Shown: positions 46,604 through 55,809 of the stretch, piece after piece
How positions within the stretch are numbered: the first letter of the stretch is position 1
Layout: every line of letters begins with the position of its first letter
Assembly: GCF_000296465.1 (NCBI RefSeq)
Contig: NZ_JH815205.1
Coordinates: forward strand, 387,109-451,108
Direction: 5' to 3'
From: Barnesiella intestinihominis YIT 11860
Lineage (GTDB): Bacteria > Bacteroidota > Bacteroidia > Bacteroidales > Barnesiellaceae
Length of the DNA stretch: 64,000 bases
Translations under genes and position numbers: made by a program
Notes under the pieces: generated by a model
What the model was told of the DNA's origin: nothing
Databases searched by the model: none
Seen by the model: the letters and a program-made list of their open reading frames with translations, nothing else

Positions 46604-46628
46604 GACTCGTAAAAACGAGTCTTTTTTT
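46604..46628 (+). terminator. Terminator of tRNA-Phe
   Basis: GACTCGT, loop AAAA, ACGAGTC and a run of seven T. Confidence 0.9.
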
Positions 46629-46729
46629 GTATTCGGACATTACTCACGACCAAGACACTCGGCAACATACAAAATATAGAGGAGCAGCGAAGACATTTCG
46701 ACGAGTGTGAATATAATGCTTCCCTCTTC

Positions 46730-48259
46730 TCAAAATAAAAACGATAACCCGGCACAAACATCAGTCGCTACGATATCCGTGTTATAACGGTATTGTCCCC
46801 CTTTCAAATCAAGTTGCAACAGGTACTTCTTTCCTACTTGTCGAGAGCAGGTAAAAACGGCATAATAACCGACGTAATCGGAAGAAAGATTCTTGTAATT
46901 ATAACACCATGCGGATAGAAGGGCGGCATCGTCAATCGAGGAAGGAGTATGAAATAACCGACTATCAAAAGTCATAGCATAATTCCCACCTATTTCCAGT
47001 CGTAAAAACCAATCTTTCGACATGCGGGAAACAGACAGCGCTACCTCTGGCGTAACTTCTCTCACACTCATTTCCCGCAACGGATAGACATACTCAGCTT
47101 TTACTCGCCCATAATTTACTCGTGGCTGTACAGAATAATTCCACCCTTTTCTACGAACCGCTTCATAGAATCCCGAAAGGGAGAGTCTGTATGCATGACT
47201 ACTATACTGTTCGGCTTCTCCAATTTTCGGATAAATCTGGTTCGCCGCATCACCGAAAATATTTTCGGTCCCCAATTTCAATTCATAATTCCCAGTCAAT
47301 TTTATACCCCAGCTCTCAATACCCGACAAACTTTTCCGATACAACCACTCTCCGGCGAAAGTATGCCGCCCAATCCGAGCCATAGGCAATTCGTTCAAGG
47401 AAGATATAATCTTTTCACACGAGAAATAACGATACGCCACATTCCCCACGAAACCGGTCGAACGCGAAGTGTGCACACCCAAACTTCCTCCCCATTCGTA
47501 TCCGTTATAATACGTGGAATAATTATTTCCGGCAAATCGGTTATAATGCATTCCCAACCCGGTGAGATGATAGACTTTCGAAACACCCAGCTCACTATAA
47601 AATTTAATTCCGTTGGTTTGCTTGTACTTTCGTCCTGAGACCGAAATATCGAACAAATAGGAAGGAGATACCGGTATCGACAAACCTAAGGAAAGCGACA
47701 AATCCGACGTGGTGTTTTTAGGTCTCGGATCTATTCCTCGATAAGCGACGGAGGCCTCGTACGAAAAATCACCGCCCCATGTTATCGATTCATAACGAGC
47801 GGCATATCCCCCGGTAAAGCTATAAATCTCTTTCGACAAGTCTCCGCCCACCGAATCGGCCAACAAATAGGGATACAACAGCTCCCAATCGGAGGTCTCG
47901 TTCCACTTCAAATTTTTCACACGTCCATTTCTATACAACGCATTTCCCCACAAACAATAATTCTTTTTTCGTATGTACGAATCGGCTTGAAAGCCTATCG
48001 ACTTTTCACCGTCTCCCGATTGTAACAACACAGGCTCGCTCTCCGAAGTATATTGTCCGTCGACGGTTGCCCGCGTAAGAGACGAAGAATATCGGTCATA
48101 GCGTACCGCAGGATTACGATACGACAATTCGATAAAAGATGCAACTACCGATCGATGTTCCCACAGACGATCCCATATAGAAACCCGAACCGTATCTCCG
48201 GCTCGTAACTCACAGAGACACACCAAGCATAATACGCAAAAGACACACAACTTTTTCAT
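46730..48259 (-). CDS. DUF6850-type outer membrane beta-barrel protein
   Basis: A 509-residue exported protein. Signal peptide 1-20 (CLCELRAG). The mature part is dominated by amphipathic aromatic strands (SIGFQADSYIRKKNYCLWGN, YEWGGSLGVHTSRSTGFVGN) and ends VCAGLSFLF, a barrel C terminus. I match it to the DUF6850 family by memory of the context: third gene after a TonB receptor and a DUF4876 lipoprotein. Probably a partner porin or accessory barrel of that receptor. Starts 14 bases after the DUF4876 gene. Confidence 0.78.
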   Translation of the reverse strand: MKKLCVFCVLCLVCLCELRAGDTVRVSIWDRLWEHRSVVASFIELSYRNPAVRYDRYSSSLTRATVDGQYTSESEPVLLQSGDGEKSIGFQADSYIRKKNYCLWGNALYRNGRVKNLKWNETSDWELLYPYLLADSVGGDLSKEIYSFTGGYAARYESITWGGDFSYEASVAYRGIDPRPKNTTSDLSLSLGLSIPVSPSYLFDISVSGRKYKQTNGIKFYSELGVSKVYHLTGLGMHYNRFAGNNYSTYYNGYEWGGSLGVHTSRSTGFVGNVAYRYFSCEKIISSLNELPMARIGRHTFAGEWLYRKSLSGIESWGIKLTGNYELKLGTENIFGDAANQIYPKIGEAEQYSSHAYRLSLSGFYEAVRRKGWNYSVQPRVNYGRVKAEYVYPLREMSVREVTPEVALSVSRMSKDWFLRLEIGGNYAMTFDSRLFHTPSSIDDAALLSAWCYNYKNLSSDYVGYYAVFTCSRQVGKKYLLQLDLKGGQYRYNTDIVATDVCAGLSFLF

Positions 48260-48273
48260 ATCCCTCTAATCTA

Positions 48274-49563
48274 TCAACTCTTGACCTCTACTCCGTCATA
48301 GGTTTCCGTTTCGGCCTTCGTACCATTTGCATCTATCGCCGTATGCTGTTGCTCTATCAAAGAGGGCACACACTCGGTATTGAAATCGGCAGACGAATCG
48401 TTGGTATCCTTCAATACCCGACGACCGTCACGGGTGAGATAAAGCATTTTTCGACGCACACTTTTGAAATAGCGAGTCTTATCGTGGTCTATCGTACCAC
48501 AGTGTGTCCACCCCCGGTCCAACGAAGGGGCCGTGACATTCCACACATACTCCGATTGTACACTGGTATTCACTGCATCGATAATCCATTCGTTCGGTAC
48601 TTTATAGGCGGTTTGCTCCATCGGGAAAGTCCCGGCCGGTAAAACCATAACATAGGAATAGGTATATAAATTTTCGGTCAAGAATTTTTCTTTTTCAATG
48701 GGAATTCTCGCTATGGCAAATCCCCTGAATCCCCGATTGTGGAGAACCCAAAAACTTTTCGTGTAACAATACCACTTATCGAGATTAGGAACGGTCGGAC
48801 TGTCTATATCCAAATGAGCAGGAACCGAGGATTCGTCATACCACTCATAATCCGCCCGACTCAAATCAAATGAATTGGGATTCGCGATACGATGGTCTAT
48901 ACCCGTATCGCAAAGAATAAACGACTCTCCGGGAGCGACCGGATGGTCTGTCCCGCTACCGGGGATTACATACACAGCCTGTACAGTCATGTGAGTGCTC
49001 ATAATATCGGGTGTATAATCGAATTTTTGGGTCGTAACAAATTTCGACTCCATCAAAGCGACCCCATCGGCATATAGCATGTGATCGGTATTGTTATAGA
49101 TTTTCACATAACCATCTCCATAGTATTGTTTTCCAGAAGACTGCAATGTCCCGGTAAAAAATATTTCCTCTATAATGAAGTCGTCTTTATTCTCTACCTG
49201 ATAACTACCGATAGAAACACTTCCTTGTGCTCCCATAAGCTCCAATGACCTAGCATACCCGGATAACGAAGTATGAATTGTGCTATCGGCAGTCTGATAA
49301 GTTATCGCAGCTTCATAAGAACAATCGTATAATCCCTCGGGCAATGTAATTCCTTTACGGGTCGTAAAACTGGTAACCATACCCGACGTAATATTTCGAA
49401 ATTCAAAGGTTTCACTTTCCACAGAAATCCCCGACAAATCCGACGGATACTGGACATCGATTTCGACAGTCGTCCAACGTATATCCCGTTCCTCGTCGCA
49501 ACTGCAAAACAAAGCCAACATGCATAAGGAAACATAGAGTGTAATTCTATTCATATATTTCAT
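48274..49563 (-). CDS. DUF4876 surface lipoprotein
   Basis: A 429-residue lipoprotein: signal ends LALFCSCDEE, with the lipid cysteine followed by acidic residues like the Bacteroides surface-export signal. Residues about 30-120 look like a beta-sandwich domain (TVEIDVQYPSDLSGISVESE); from about 125 the DUF4876 region (FIIEEIFFTGTLQSSGKQYY, KIYNNTDHMLYADGVALMES) follows. Likely the substrate-binding partner of the TonB receptor encoded 18 bases upstream. The ligand is not known; similar operons are often thought to serve metal or cofactor uptake. ATG 49563; a TTG two codons upstream is less likely. Confidence 0.82.
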   Translation of the reverse strand: MKYMNRITLYVSLCMLALFCSCDEERDIRWTTVEIDVQYPSDLSGISVESETFEFRNITSGMVTSFTTRKGITLPEGLYDCSYEAAITYQTADSTIHTSLSGYARSLELMGAQGSVSIGSYQVENKDDFIIEEIFFTGTLQSSGKQYYGDGYVKIYNNTDHMLYADGVALMESKFVTTQKFDYTPDIMSTHMTVQAVYVIPGSGTDHPVAPGESFILCDTGIDHRIANPNSFDLSRADYEWYDESSVPAHLDIDSPTVPNLDKWYCYTKSFWVLHNRGFRGFAIARIPIEKEKFLTENLYTYSYVMVLPAGTFPMEQTAYKVPNEWIIDAVNTSVQSEYVWNVTAPSLDRGWTHCGTIDHDKTRYFKSVRRKMLYLTRDGRRVLKDTNDSSADFNTECVPSLIEQQHTAIDANGTKAETETYDGVEVKS

Positions 49564-49581
49564 AATCAAAAATTTAATCTA

Positions 49582-52401
49582 TCATAACGTAAAATTAAGT
49601 TCCATACCGAAATAAGGATCCACATTGCGCCGTATGAGCAGACCATTCATCTTATATGAAGGAAGATAATCTAGAATACGATTAGCGAACAATGACAATC
49701 TCAACCATTTGCCTATCGTTTTGGTCGCTTTCAGGTTTACATAAACGGCCGTGGGTATTGTCTGTTTTTTATACAAATCGTCGTTATATGTCTTTATAAG
49801 AAACTGCAATTTAGGATCGGCAGCTGACTCCTCGGTATAGGGATATAACTTTCCGTCGCTTGCTGCCATATAGCTCACCGGGACTCCATTTTTCCACATT
49901 ACCCGAGTCGAAACAAACCACATGCACTGTACCGATGTGGAAAAAATCAACCCCCATTCGGGTATTTGAGTATCTAACTGAAAATTAGTATTAAACTGTT
50001 CGTTTACTCGACCGTCGTTCCAATCGTACAAACCCACGTATTCTTCCGAAACCGGACGATTGTCCACTACATCGGCCACAGTCTCGAACATAGGACGACT
50101 ATTCGTATATACCGAACGGAACCAAGCTCCGTTTATAACGACGGCAGTCCTCAGTGCCGATATACGTTGTGAAGTAAATTGAAACTCGATACCCTGTTTA
50201 TCGATGCGGCTCCCATTGGCCGACTGTCTATAACCGTTCAACGCCTTCATATCGGTATAAGGAATGTCTTCCAAAGCAGGAGGCCCTTGTAACCCAGAGG
50301 CATCGACTGCCGAATGGTCATACTTCCGATAACTGAACGGAGCATAAAAAGAGGAAGTCCGAAATCCCGATGTAAGATTTTCATGAAAATAAGTTACCGA
50401 CAACCGGTTTCCCTCAAATGAAATATCGCCTCGTACTTCCCACTTATGATTACGAGCCGGTTTCAAATCATAATTGGTTATATCTTCGATATAAGTAATT
50501 ATATTTACCCGACTATATTCGAGCGGTTTATTCACATCGTAATAATTGAGTTGCACTATGTCGTTATACCACAAATCGGGATAAAGATAGTCGAGCGTAG
50601 GCATCTTGGTCGTCACACCATAACCTCCCGAAATCGAAATGTGCAAGTCTTTCCCAGCGACGGGAATCGCAGGGAAGCTCCATTGTGCATTCGCACGAGG
50701 ATCTATATAAGGCTTTCCTTGTAACAAATATCGCTCGCTCATTCCTATCTGTGTCACAGAACGAGCTCCTACTTGCAGTTCCAATTTATTCTTCCCCAGC
50801 AAGAACAATGTATTTCCTTCCAAAAAGAACGACAGATTCTGCAAGGCCGGAATATCGCTATAAGCCCGAGGGCGAGCCCCCCAGCTCGTCGAAATAGGGT
50901 GGGATAAATCATAAACTTGCCCCTTCCCGAAATTTTTGGAATAATTCCATTCTCCACCGGCTTTGGCGTTCAACCGATATTTTGCGCCTTCCCAGCCGAA
51001 CTCCCCTTTGGCTTTCAGAAAAGCATTCACCGGTTTCCCATCGCATAAATAATCTGCCACATACTCCGAAAAAAGATAAGTACCGTCATGAACCCCGGGC
51101 TCTTTACCGGTAGGTGCAACCGTCGCTCGCTGAGGACTAATAAGCTTCGTCCTTTTCAACTGATCGGACTGAGCGCTCACCGACGCATCGAGATTTACCG
51201 TTTTTATCCATTTTAACCAAGGAAACGTCCATTTGAAATTGTTTGTCAAAGAAGCTCTGTTATACGACGATTTATATTTGTCTATTTTTTGATAGCTCAA
51301 ATTGGGATCTGTCTTCACGTTATCGAAAGATCCCGTATAATCCGCACTCGGTGTCCATGTCATCTCCCACTTATCCCGCCTCCATAACTTCGAAATGCGA
51401 ACAGAAAAATTCACTCGCTTATAATTTTCAAGATTATTCCGGGGATCTACTTTCGAGTCCAAAAAAACGCCGTCGACATTCAATGTGAAATCATGGTTGG
51501 GAACTGTAAAACCTTTCCCCACCGAAAACAATTTGCTATATTCATCGGCTTTAAAACGAGCTGTAAGGGGTGTCGCCTTTCTCACTCTCTTTATATTTAC
51601 CATACCACTGGTAAGATTTCCGTATTCGGCCGAAGGTATACCCCGCACAATCTCGACACTTTCTATATCGTCTGTTGTCAGCGTGCGCATATCTACCCCT
51701 TTGTTCGTCATGTTTCTGAGCGATTCCGGCGAGGTCCCGTCCGAAGAAGTTCCCCCGGGAATATATTGCAGATTCGCATCACCGTTAAGAGGAGCCCCAT
51801 CTACTAAAAAAAGAGTACCCAACGATGTAATGGCATAATCGGGATTGGAATATTGTTCTCCCGATGAGTTCAATGTTCCCGTTTCTCTCAACTGTATGGA
51901 ATTGACCTGTCCCATCGAAGGGGTCTTGGATATATTCCCCGGAAGCAGCTCCAATAAATCGCTAAAACTGGTAGGCTGCAAATGGGTCATCATTTCGCGA
52001 TTTATCTTCGACGAGCTTACCAGCCCCTGCGACTCCCGCGCCGTCACGACAATTTCGTTCAACGAATTTCCCGAAGGGGCCATTTTTACGGTCAGCTTCG
52101 TATCCCGTTTCAGTGTAACCCGTTTTTCATAACGATCGTATCCCACATAAGTAATACGCAGTATATAGTCGCCCGGATGCACAGAGGGAAAAGAAAATAC
52201 TCCATTATCTTTGGACAATACCGAATGGACCTCATCTCCATGCAGTAATTGTACCGTTGCAAACGATAACGGGTCTTTCGAACCTATATCCGAAATTACC
52301 CCCTCGAAAGAAACCGTAGCTACTTGCGATACATTCACAGAGTACATAGTCTCTATTCCCACATAACTTATTAATATAATGAAAAATAATCGAAGTCGCA
52401 T
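49582..52401 (-). CDS. TonB-dependent outer membrane receptor with carboxypeptidase-like N domain
   Basis: A 939-residue receptor. Signal peptide 1-20; carboxypeptidase-D-regulatory-like domain about 30-110 (VISDIGSKDPLSFATVQLLH); plug domain about 115-280 (LNEIVVTARESQGLVSSSKI, VDMRTLTTDDIESVEIVRGI, PSAEYGNLTSGMVNIK); then a barrel ending DPYFGMELNFTL. It differs from SusC proteins by its shorter length and plug motifs. First gene of the three-gene unit with the DUF4876 and DUF6850 genes. TATTTTTG at 52419-52426 is a -7 candidate on the minus strand. Confidence 0.93.
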   Translation of the reverse strand: MRLRLFFIILISYVGIETMYSVNVSQVATVSFEGVISDIGSKDPLSFATVQLLHGDEVHSVLSKDNGVFSFPSVHPGDYILRITYVGYDRYEKRVTLKRDTKLTVKMAPSGNSLNEIVVTARESQGLVSSSKINREMMTHLQPTSFSDLLELLPGNISKTPSMGQVNSIQLRETGTLNSSGEQYSNPDYAITSLGTLFLVDGAPLNGDANLQYIPGGTSSDGTSPESLRNMTNKGVDMRTLTTDDIESVEIVRGIPSAEYGNLTSGMVNIKRVRKATPLTARFKADEYSKLFSVGKGFTVPNHDFTLNVDGVFLDSKVDPRNNLENYKRVNFSVRISKLWRRDKWEMTWTPSADYTGSFDNVKTDPNLSYQKIDKYKSSYNRASLTNNFKWTFPWLKWIKTVNLDASVSAQSDQLKRTKLISPQRATVAPTGKEPGVHDGTYLFSEYVADYLCDGKPVNAFLKAKGEFGWEGAKYRLNAKAGGEWNYSKNFGKGQVYDLSHPISTSWGARPRAYSDIPALQNLSFFLEGNTLFLLGKNKLELQVGARSVTQIGMSERYLLQGKPYIDPRANAQWSFPAIPVAGKDLHISISGGYGVTTKMPTLDYLYPDLWYNDIVQLNYYDVNKPLEYSRVNIITYIEDITNYDLKPARNHKWEVRGDISFEGNRLSVTYFHENLTSGFRTSSFYAPFSYRKYDHSAVDASGLQGPPALEDIPYTDMKALNGYRQSANGSRIDKQGIEFQFTSQRISALRTAVVINGAWFRSVYTNSRPMFETVADVVDNRPVSEEYVGLYDWNDGRVNEQFNTNFQLDTQIPEWGLIFSTSVQCMWFVSTRVMWKNGVPVSYMAASDGKLYPYTEESAADPKLQFLIKTYNDDLYKKQTIPTAVYVNLKATKTIGKWLRLSLFANRILDYLPSYKMNGLLIRRNVDPYFGMELNFTL

Positions 52402-52497
52402 GTCTTAATTTTTGTGGACAAAAATACAAAATGCATAAATCTCGCACCCTCACCAAAAATGGCTATTCTATGTCTAAAAAATACCTATATATTATTA

Positions 52498-52528
52498 TTG
52501 TAGCCCAATTATGCAGAAAATAACTTTG
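52498..52528 (+). promoter_or_regulatory. Promoter of the 594-residue T9SS cargo gene
   Basis: TTG (52498-52500), 20 bases, TAACTTTG (52521-52528), 26 bases before ATG 52555. Consensus in both boxes and spacing. Confidence 0.8.
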
Positions 52529-52554
52529 CGGTGTCGAATTAAAAAAAATTTGTT

Positions 52555-54339
52555 ATGAAAAAATTCTTACTTTCTACACTCCTCTTTATCGGAGGAATTT
52601 TAGGATCGATACAGGCAGAGGGTCCTGTATTTCAATGGGCGAAATCCTTAGATGGAAATCCCGGGAACGGAGGTGACAATGCTCACAGTTTGATAAAGAG
52701 CAGCGACGGAAAAATTCTGGCGCTCGCACAATTCGGGTCGATGAAAGACAACGATCCTGTTTACTATGGAGATGACATTGTCGGCTACGGTTGTGCTACT
52801 CAGGCAAACTCCGACAATTGTAATATCGTTCTTCTCAAATTAGATTCGGACGGGTCTAAAATATGGAGCCTATATAGCTTCTCCGGCGATGTAAGCATCT
52901 CTTCGAGTTCCATTGCCGCCACTTCTGACGGAGGTGCTGTCTTAGCATTAAAAATGAGATATGCATCCGGTATGACCGATAAAACCCCAGCATTCAAGGA
53001 TGCCAAAAACAACACCGTGACCATACAAAACTGGAATACCGGTTACCGTACATACTATGCGGTTCTACTAAAAGTCAGCTCGGAAGGAGTTATCGAATGG
53101 AACAAATACATCGAAATAGACAACAGCCCCGAAGCCGCCGCTACTTATTACACAGAAGGTACACCAGACGGCATTTACCCTTATGCTACCACCACCGACG
53201 AGAACGGGAACATCTATTTAGCCGGGAATTATCGTAAAACCATGACTTTTTACACGGCAGAAAATTCGCCTGTACAACTAATCCCTCACAACACCGTAAA
53301 CTGGAACGGTGATTCTCAAAAGACAGTAGGAGACTTGTTTATCGTAAAACTCGACGACAAAGGGAATTATTTGGGCCACTTTACAACCACAGTCTCCGGC
53401 ACAATCGAAAGAGAACAAATAACCCATCTCATCTACGACAACGGTAAACTCTATTTCTACGGAACTGTAAAAAACAGTAACGAAGGCTCGATCAATTTAG
53501 GCTCGATCAACCTCATGCCTTCGTCGTTCGACGACATTCTCATCGGGGAAATCGATACCAACTTAGACGTGAAATGGGCAAAATTAATAACAGCATTCGG
53601 AGCCAGCGACAGCAAGCACACAACCCAGACCAAGAACATGGACTATATAAACGGAAGTCTTTACCTTTCGGGAATGATGAAAGGAGGGTTCGCCCCTTAT
53701 GGAGAAGAGAAAGCCCGAATAGCCTCTAAATCTACTCCGCTCAATGGGTTTGTAATCAAATGCGATGCTTCAAACGGAGAATGGTTAGGAGGTGTCTCTG
53801 CCGACGAACAAGGTATCGGTGGTTATTTCGGAGTAGCCAAAGGGAAAGAAAACAATCTCTATGCCTACGGGTATAGCTGGGCAACCCCTAATAAAGGTAT
53901 TTGCCTAACCACGATAGATGAATCCAGTTGGGAAAAAACAGAAAAGATAGCCCTCATAACCGAAACCGGTATGGGTACAGCTTGGAGCTGTTTGGCAGAC
54001 GGTACAAATTTCTACTCCTTTTCAAGAGGTAATAAAGCCGTCAATTTCTATAATTCCGAATTTACCTTACCTGCACCCACTGGTTGGGGAATGTTCATAT
54101 CGAGCTGGAAACTCGACGATATAGCCACAGGGATAGAAACTCCAAATTTAGCCGGAAACGATACACGAATATACGGAGTGCAAGGAGGAGTAGTCGTCAA
54201 TACCGAAGAACCTATCGATGTGTATATCTACAACATCACCGGCGCACTGGTTAAACAAATAAAAGTAACCGGCAACGAAACAATAGAACTTCCCAAAGGT
54301 ATATATATCGCCAATAAGCAAAAAGTCATGGTTTACTAA
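52555..54339 (+). CDS. Exported propeller-like protein with T9SS C-terminal sorting domain
   Basis: A 594-residue exported protein. Signal peptide 1-21 (IQAEG). The body has repeated units of the type 'aspartate-glycine ... NIVLLKLDSDGSKIWSLYSF', 'YAVLLKVSSEGVIEWNKYIE' and 'LFIVKLDDKGNYLGHFTTT', the pattern of SBBP/YVTN-like beta-propeller repeats found in Bacteroidetes surface proteins. The last about 60 residues (GVQGGVVVNTEEPIDVYIYN ... LPKGIYIANKQKVMVY) form a type A sorting domain. Single-gene unit with promoter and terminator. Function unknown, likely cell-surface binding. Confidence 0.85.
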   Translation: MKKFLLSTLLFIGGILGSIQAEGPVFQWAKSLDGNPGNGGDNAHSLIKSSDGKILALAQFGSMKDNDPVYYGDDIVGYGCATQANSDNCNIVLLKLDSDGSKIWSLYSFSGDVSISSSSIAATSDGGAVLALKMRYASGMTDKTPAFKDAKNNTVTIQNWNTGYRTYYAVLLKVSSEGVIEWNKYIEIDNSPEAAATYYTEGTPDGIYPYATTTDENGNIYLAGNYRKTMTFYTAENSPVQLIPHNTVNWNGDSQKTVGDLFIVKLDDKGNYLGHFTTTVSGTIEREQITHLIYDNGKLYFYGTVKNSNEGSINLGSINLMPSSFDDILIGEIDTNLDVKWAKLITAFGASDSKHTTQTKNMDYINGSLYLSGMMKGGFAPYGEEKARIASKSTPLNGFVIKCDASNGEWLGGVSADEQGIGGYFGVAKGKENNLYAYGYSWATPNKGICLTTIDESSWEKTEKIALITETGMGTAWSCLADGTNFYSFSRGNKAVNFYNSEFTLPAPTGWGMFISSWKLDDIATGIETPNLAGNDTRIYGVQGGVVVNTEEPIDVYIYNITGALVKQIKVTGNETIELPKGIYIANKQKVMVY

Positions 54340-54369
54340 ATCATGGTTTATGAAATGTTTATATTTATA

Positions 54370-54399
54370 GAACGGTGGCGCATGCCACCGTTCTTTTTG
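54370..54399 (+). terminator. Terminator of the 594-residue protein gene
   Basis: GAACGGTGGC, loop GCAT, GCCACCGTTC, then TTTTT: perfect 10-bp stem. Confidence 0.92.
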
Positions 54400-54482
54400 C
54401 ATCAATCGAACAAACCAAAAATCCCGAACAGAGGAAACCTCTGCCCGGGATTGGGATCACATATCCTACCTATCTAACAACT

Positions 54483-55685
54483 TTATCGATTATTCTCTTT
54501 ATCGATTGCGGCTAACCGTGCATACATTTCTACCATAGCGAACTGTGTCAACAGCCACTTCGAATCGTTTTTCGTTTTTCCGCTCCAATCATCGTTAAAC
54601 AAGCCGTTTTTCTCACGCATTTCCGTCCAAGCGAAATCCAGATTTTCTCTAAAAGCATCGATATACAAACTATTATGATCTATACCATACAGCTCAACGA
54701 ATCCCCTAAACATAATAGCGGTAAACCAAACATCACCCCGATTCAGTACTTTATATTTACGCCCCGACTGCGAATCGTGGCTAAAAAAACGATTGTAACA
54801 GGCGGCGGCCAGCCGTTGGGCCTCCTGCAAATATTTTTTTTCACCTGTAATTCGATACAAAAGCGCTGCCGATTGCATCATTTGTCCACTGTTATAAGCA
54901 AACTTCGCCCTACCGATTTCTCCGTTCAAACTCTTATTATCGAAATATAAACCGTCTGCGGGATCTTGCAGATTTTCTTTCGTCCACTCATACAATCGAA
55001 TTCCTGCTTGTAAGTAGGAACTATCGCCGGTCGCTAAAAAGAGTTTCGAAGCATACACCGACCCCGGAGCATTGGAACAGGTATTTTTCCCGTTCTTTTT
55101 CTGCTCGCACCAATATATGCCATATCCCAATTTATCATCGGTTCCACTTTCTATAAACCGCCAAACCATCTTGGCTTGCGAGAGATATTCTTTTTTCCCG
55201 GTCAATAAATACAAGTCGGTAAAATCGAGCCCTATCCAAATATTATCGTCATAGAATCTATCGGAAACCGGAGCCGTGTTTATATACGAAGCATACGCTG
55301 TCGGAGTTCTCTGCGTGTCGAGATACATTTCCAGCCCGGGACGAACCGTTTTAGTCAATACCTTTCGGAAATCGGACTTCGGTTTTACTTCCAGAAGAGC
55401 CGTAACGGCCGACAGGCTCCCCGAAAAAGGCCACAGATAGGAATATAGTTTCTGTTGCTCGGCCTGTTCTTGATTAGAAAGATAGGAGACTTTCAAATGG
55501 TTGTCAAAGGGATAAGTCTCCCTGAATAAAGGGACATCTTCAACTCCATAAAGTTTTTCAATGGCCTTGAACGTATCGGCCGCACGAGTATAGTTATCGT
55601 TCCCTGCAAAACTTTTTCCTGAAAAGAACAAAAGAAAAGCGAGCGCAAAGCAACGACCAAGCATAATTGAGAATAATTTCTTCAT
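54483..55685 (-). CDS. Glycoside hydrolase family 76 enzyme (alpha-1,6-mannanase-like)
   Basis: A 400-residue exported enzyme of the (alpha/alpha)6-barrel fold. Signal peptide 1-27 (GKSFAG). The adjacent aspartates typical of GH76 catalysis appear in RFYDDNIWIGLDFTDLYLLT; other family blocks are YSYLWPFSGSLSA, GYGIYWCEQKKNGKNTCSNA, and NSGQMMQSAALLYRITGEKK. GH76 enzymes cut alpha-1,6-mannan backbones of yeast and plant-pathogen glycans. It is the last gene of the minus-strand glycan cluster, 124 bases after the SusF-like gene, so a separate promoter is possible. No lipobox and no T9SS domain: probably periplasmic. Confidence 0.9.
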   Translation of the reverse strand: MKKLFSIMLGRCFALAFLLFFSGKSFAGNDNYTRAADTFKAIEKLYGVEDVPLFRETYPFDNHLKVSYLSNQEQAEQQKLYSYLWPFSGSLSAVTALLEVKPKSDFRKVLTKTVRPGLEMYLDTQRTPTAYASYINTAPVSDRFYDDNIWIGLDFTDLYLLTGKKEYLSQAKMVWRFIESGTDDKLGYGIYWCEQKKNGKNTCSNAPGSVYASKLFLATGDSSYLQAGIRLYEWTKENLQDPADGLYFDNKSLNGEIGRAKFAYNSGQMMQSAALLYRITGEKKYLQEAQRLAAACYNRFFSHDSQSGRKYKVLNRGDVWFTAIMFRGFVELYGIDHNSLYIDAFRENLDFAWTEMREKNGLFNDDWSGKTKNDSKWLLTQFAMVEMYARLAAIDKENNR

Positions 55686-55809
55686 ACGATTTTACAATTT
55701 TCCTTTCGGGGAAATTTCTGTTTCCCGGCTTTTTCCATCGATATAAAAACGAGCAAAAAAAATCACCGAGCAGAGGACACCCCCCGGCCCGGTGAAAAAC
55801 AGAAAGATA

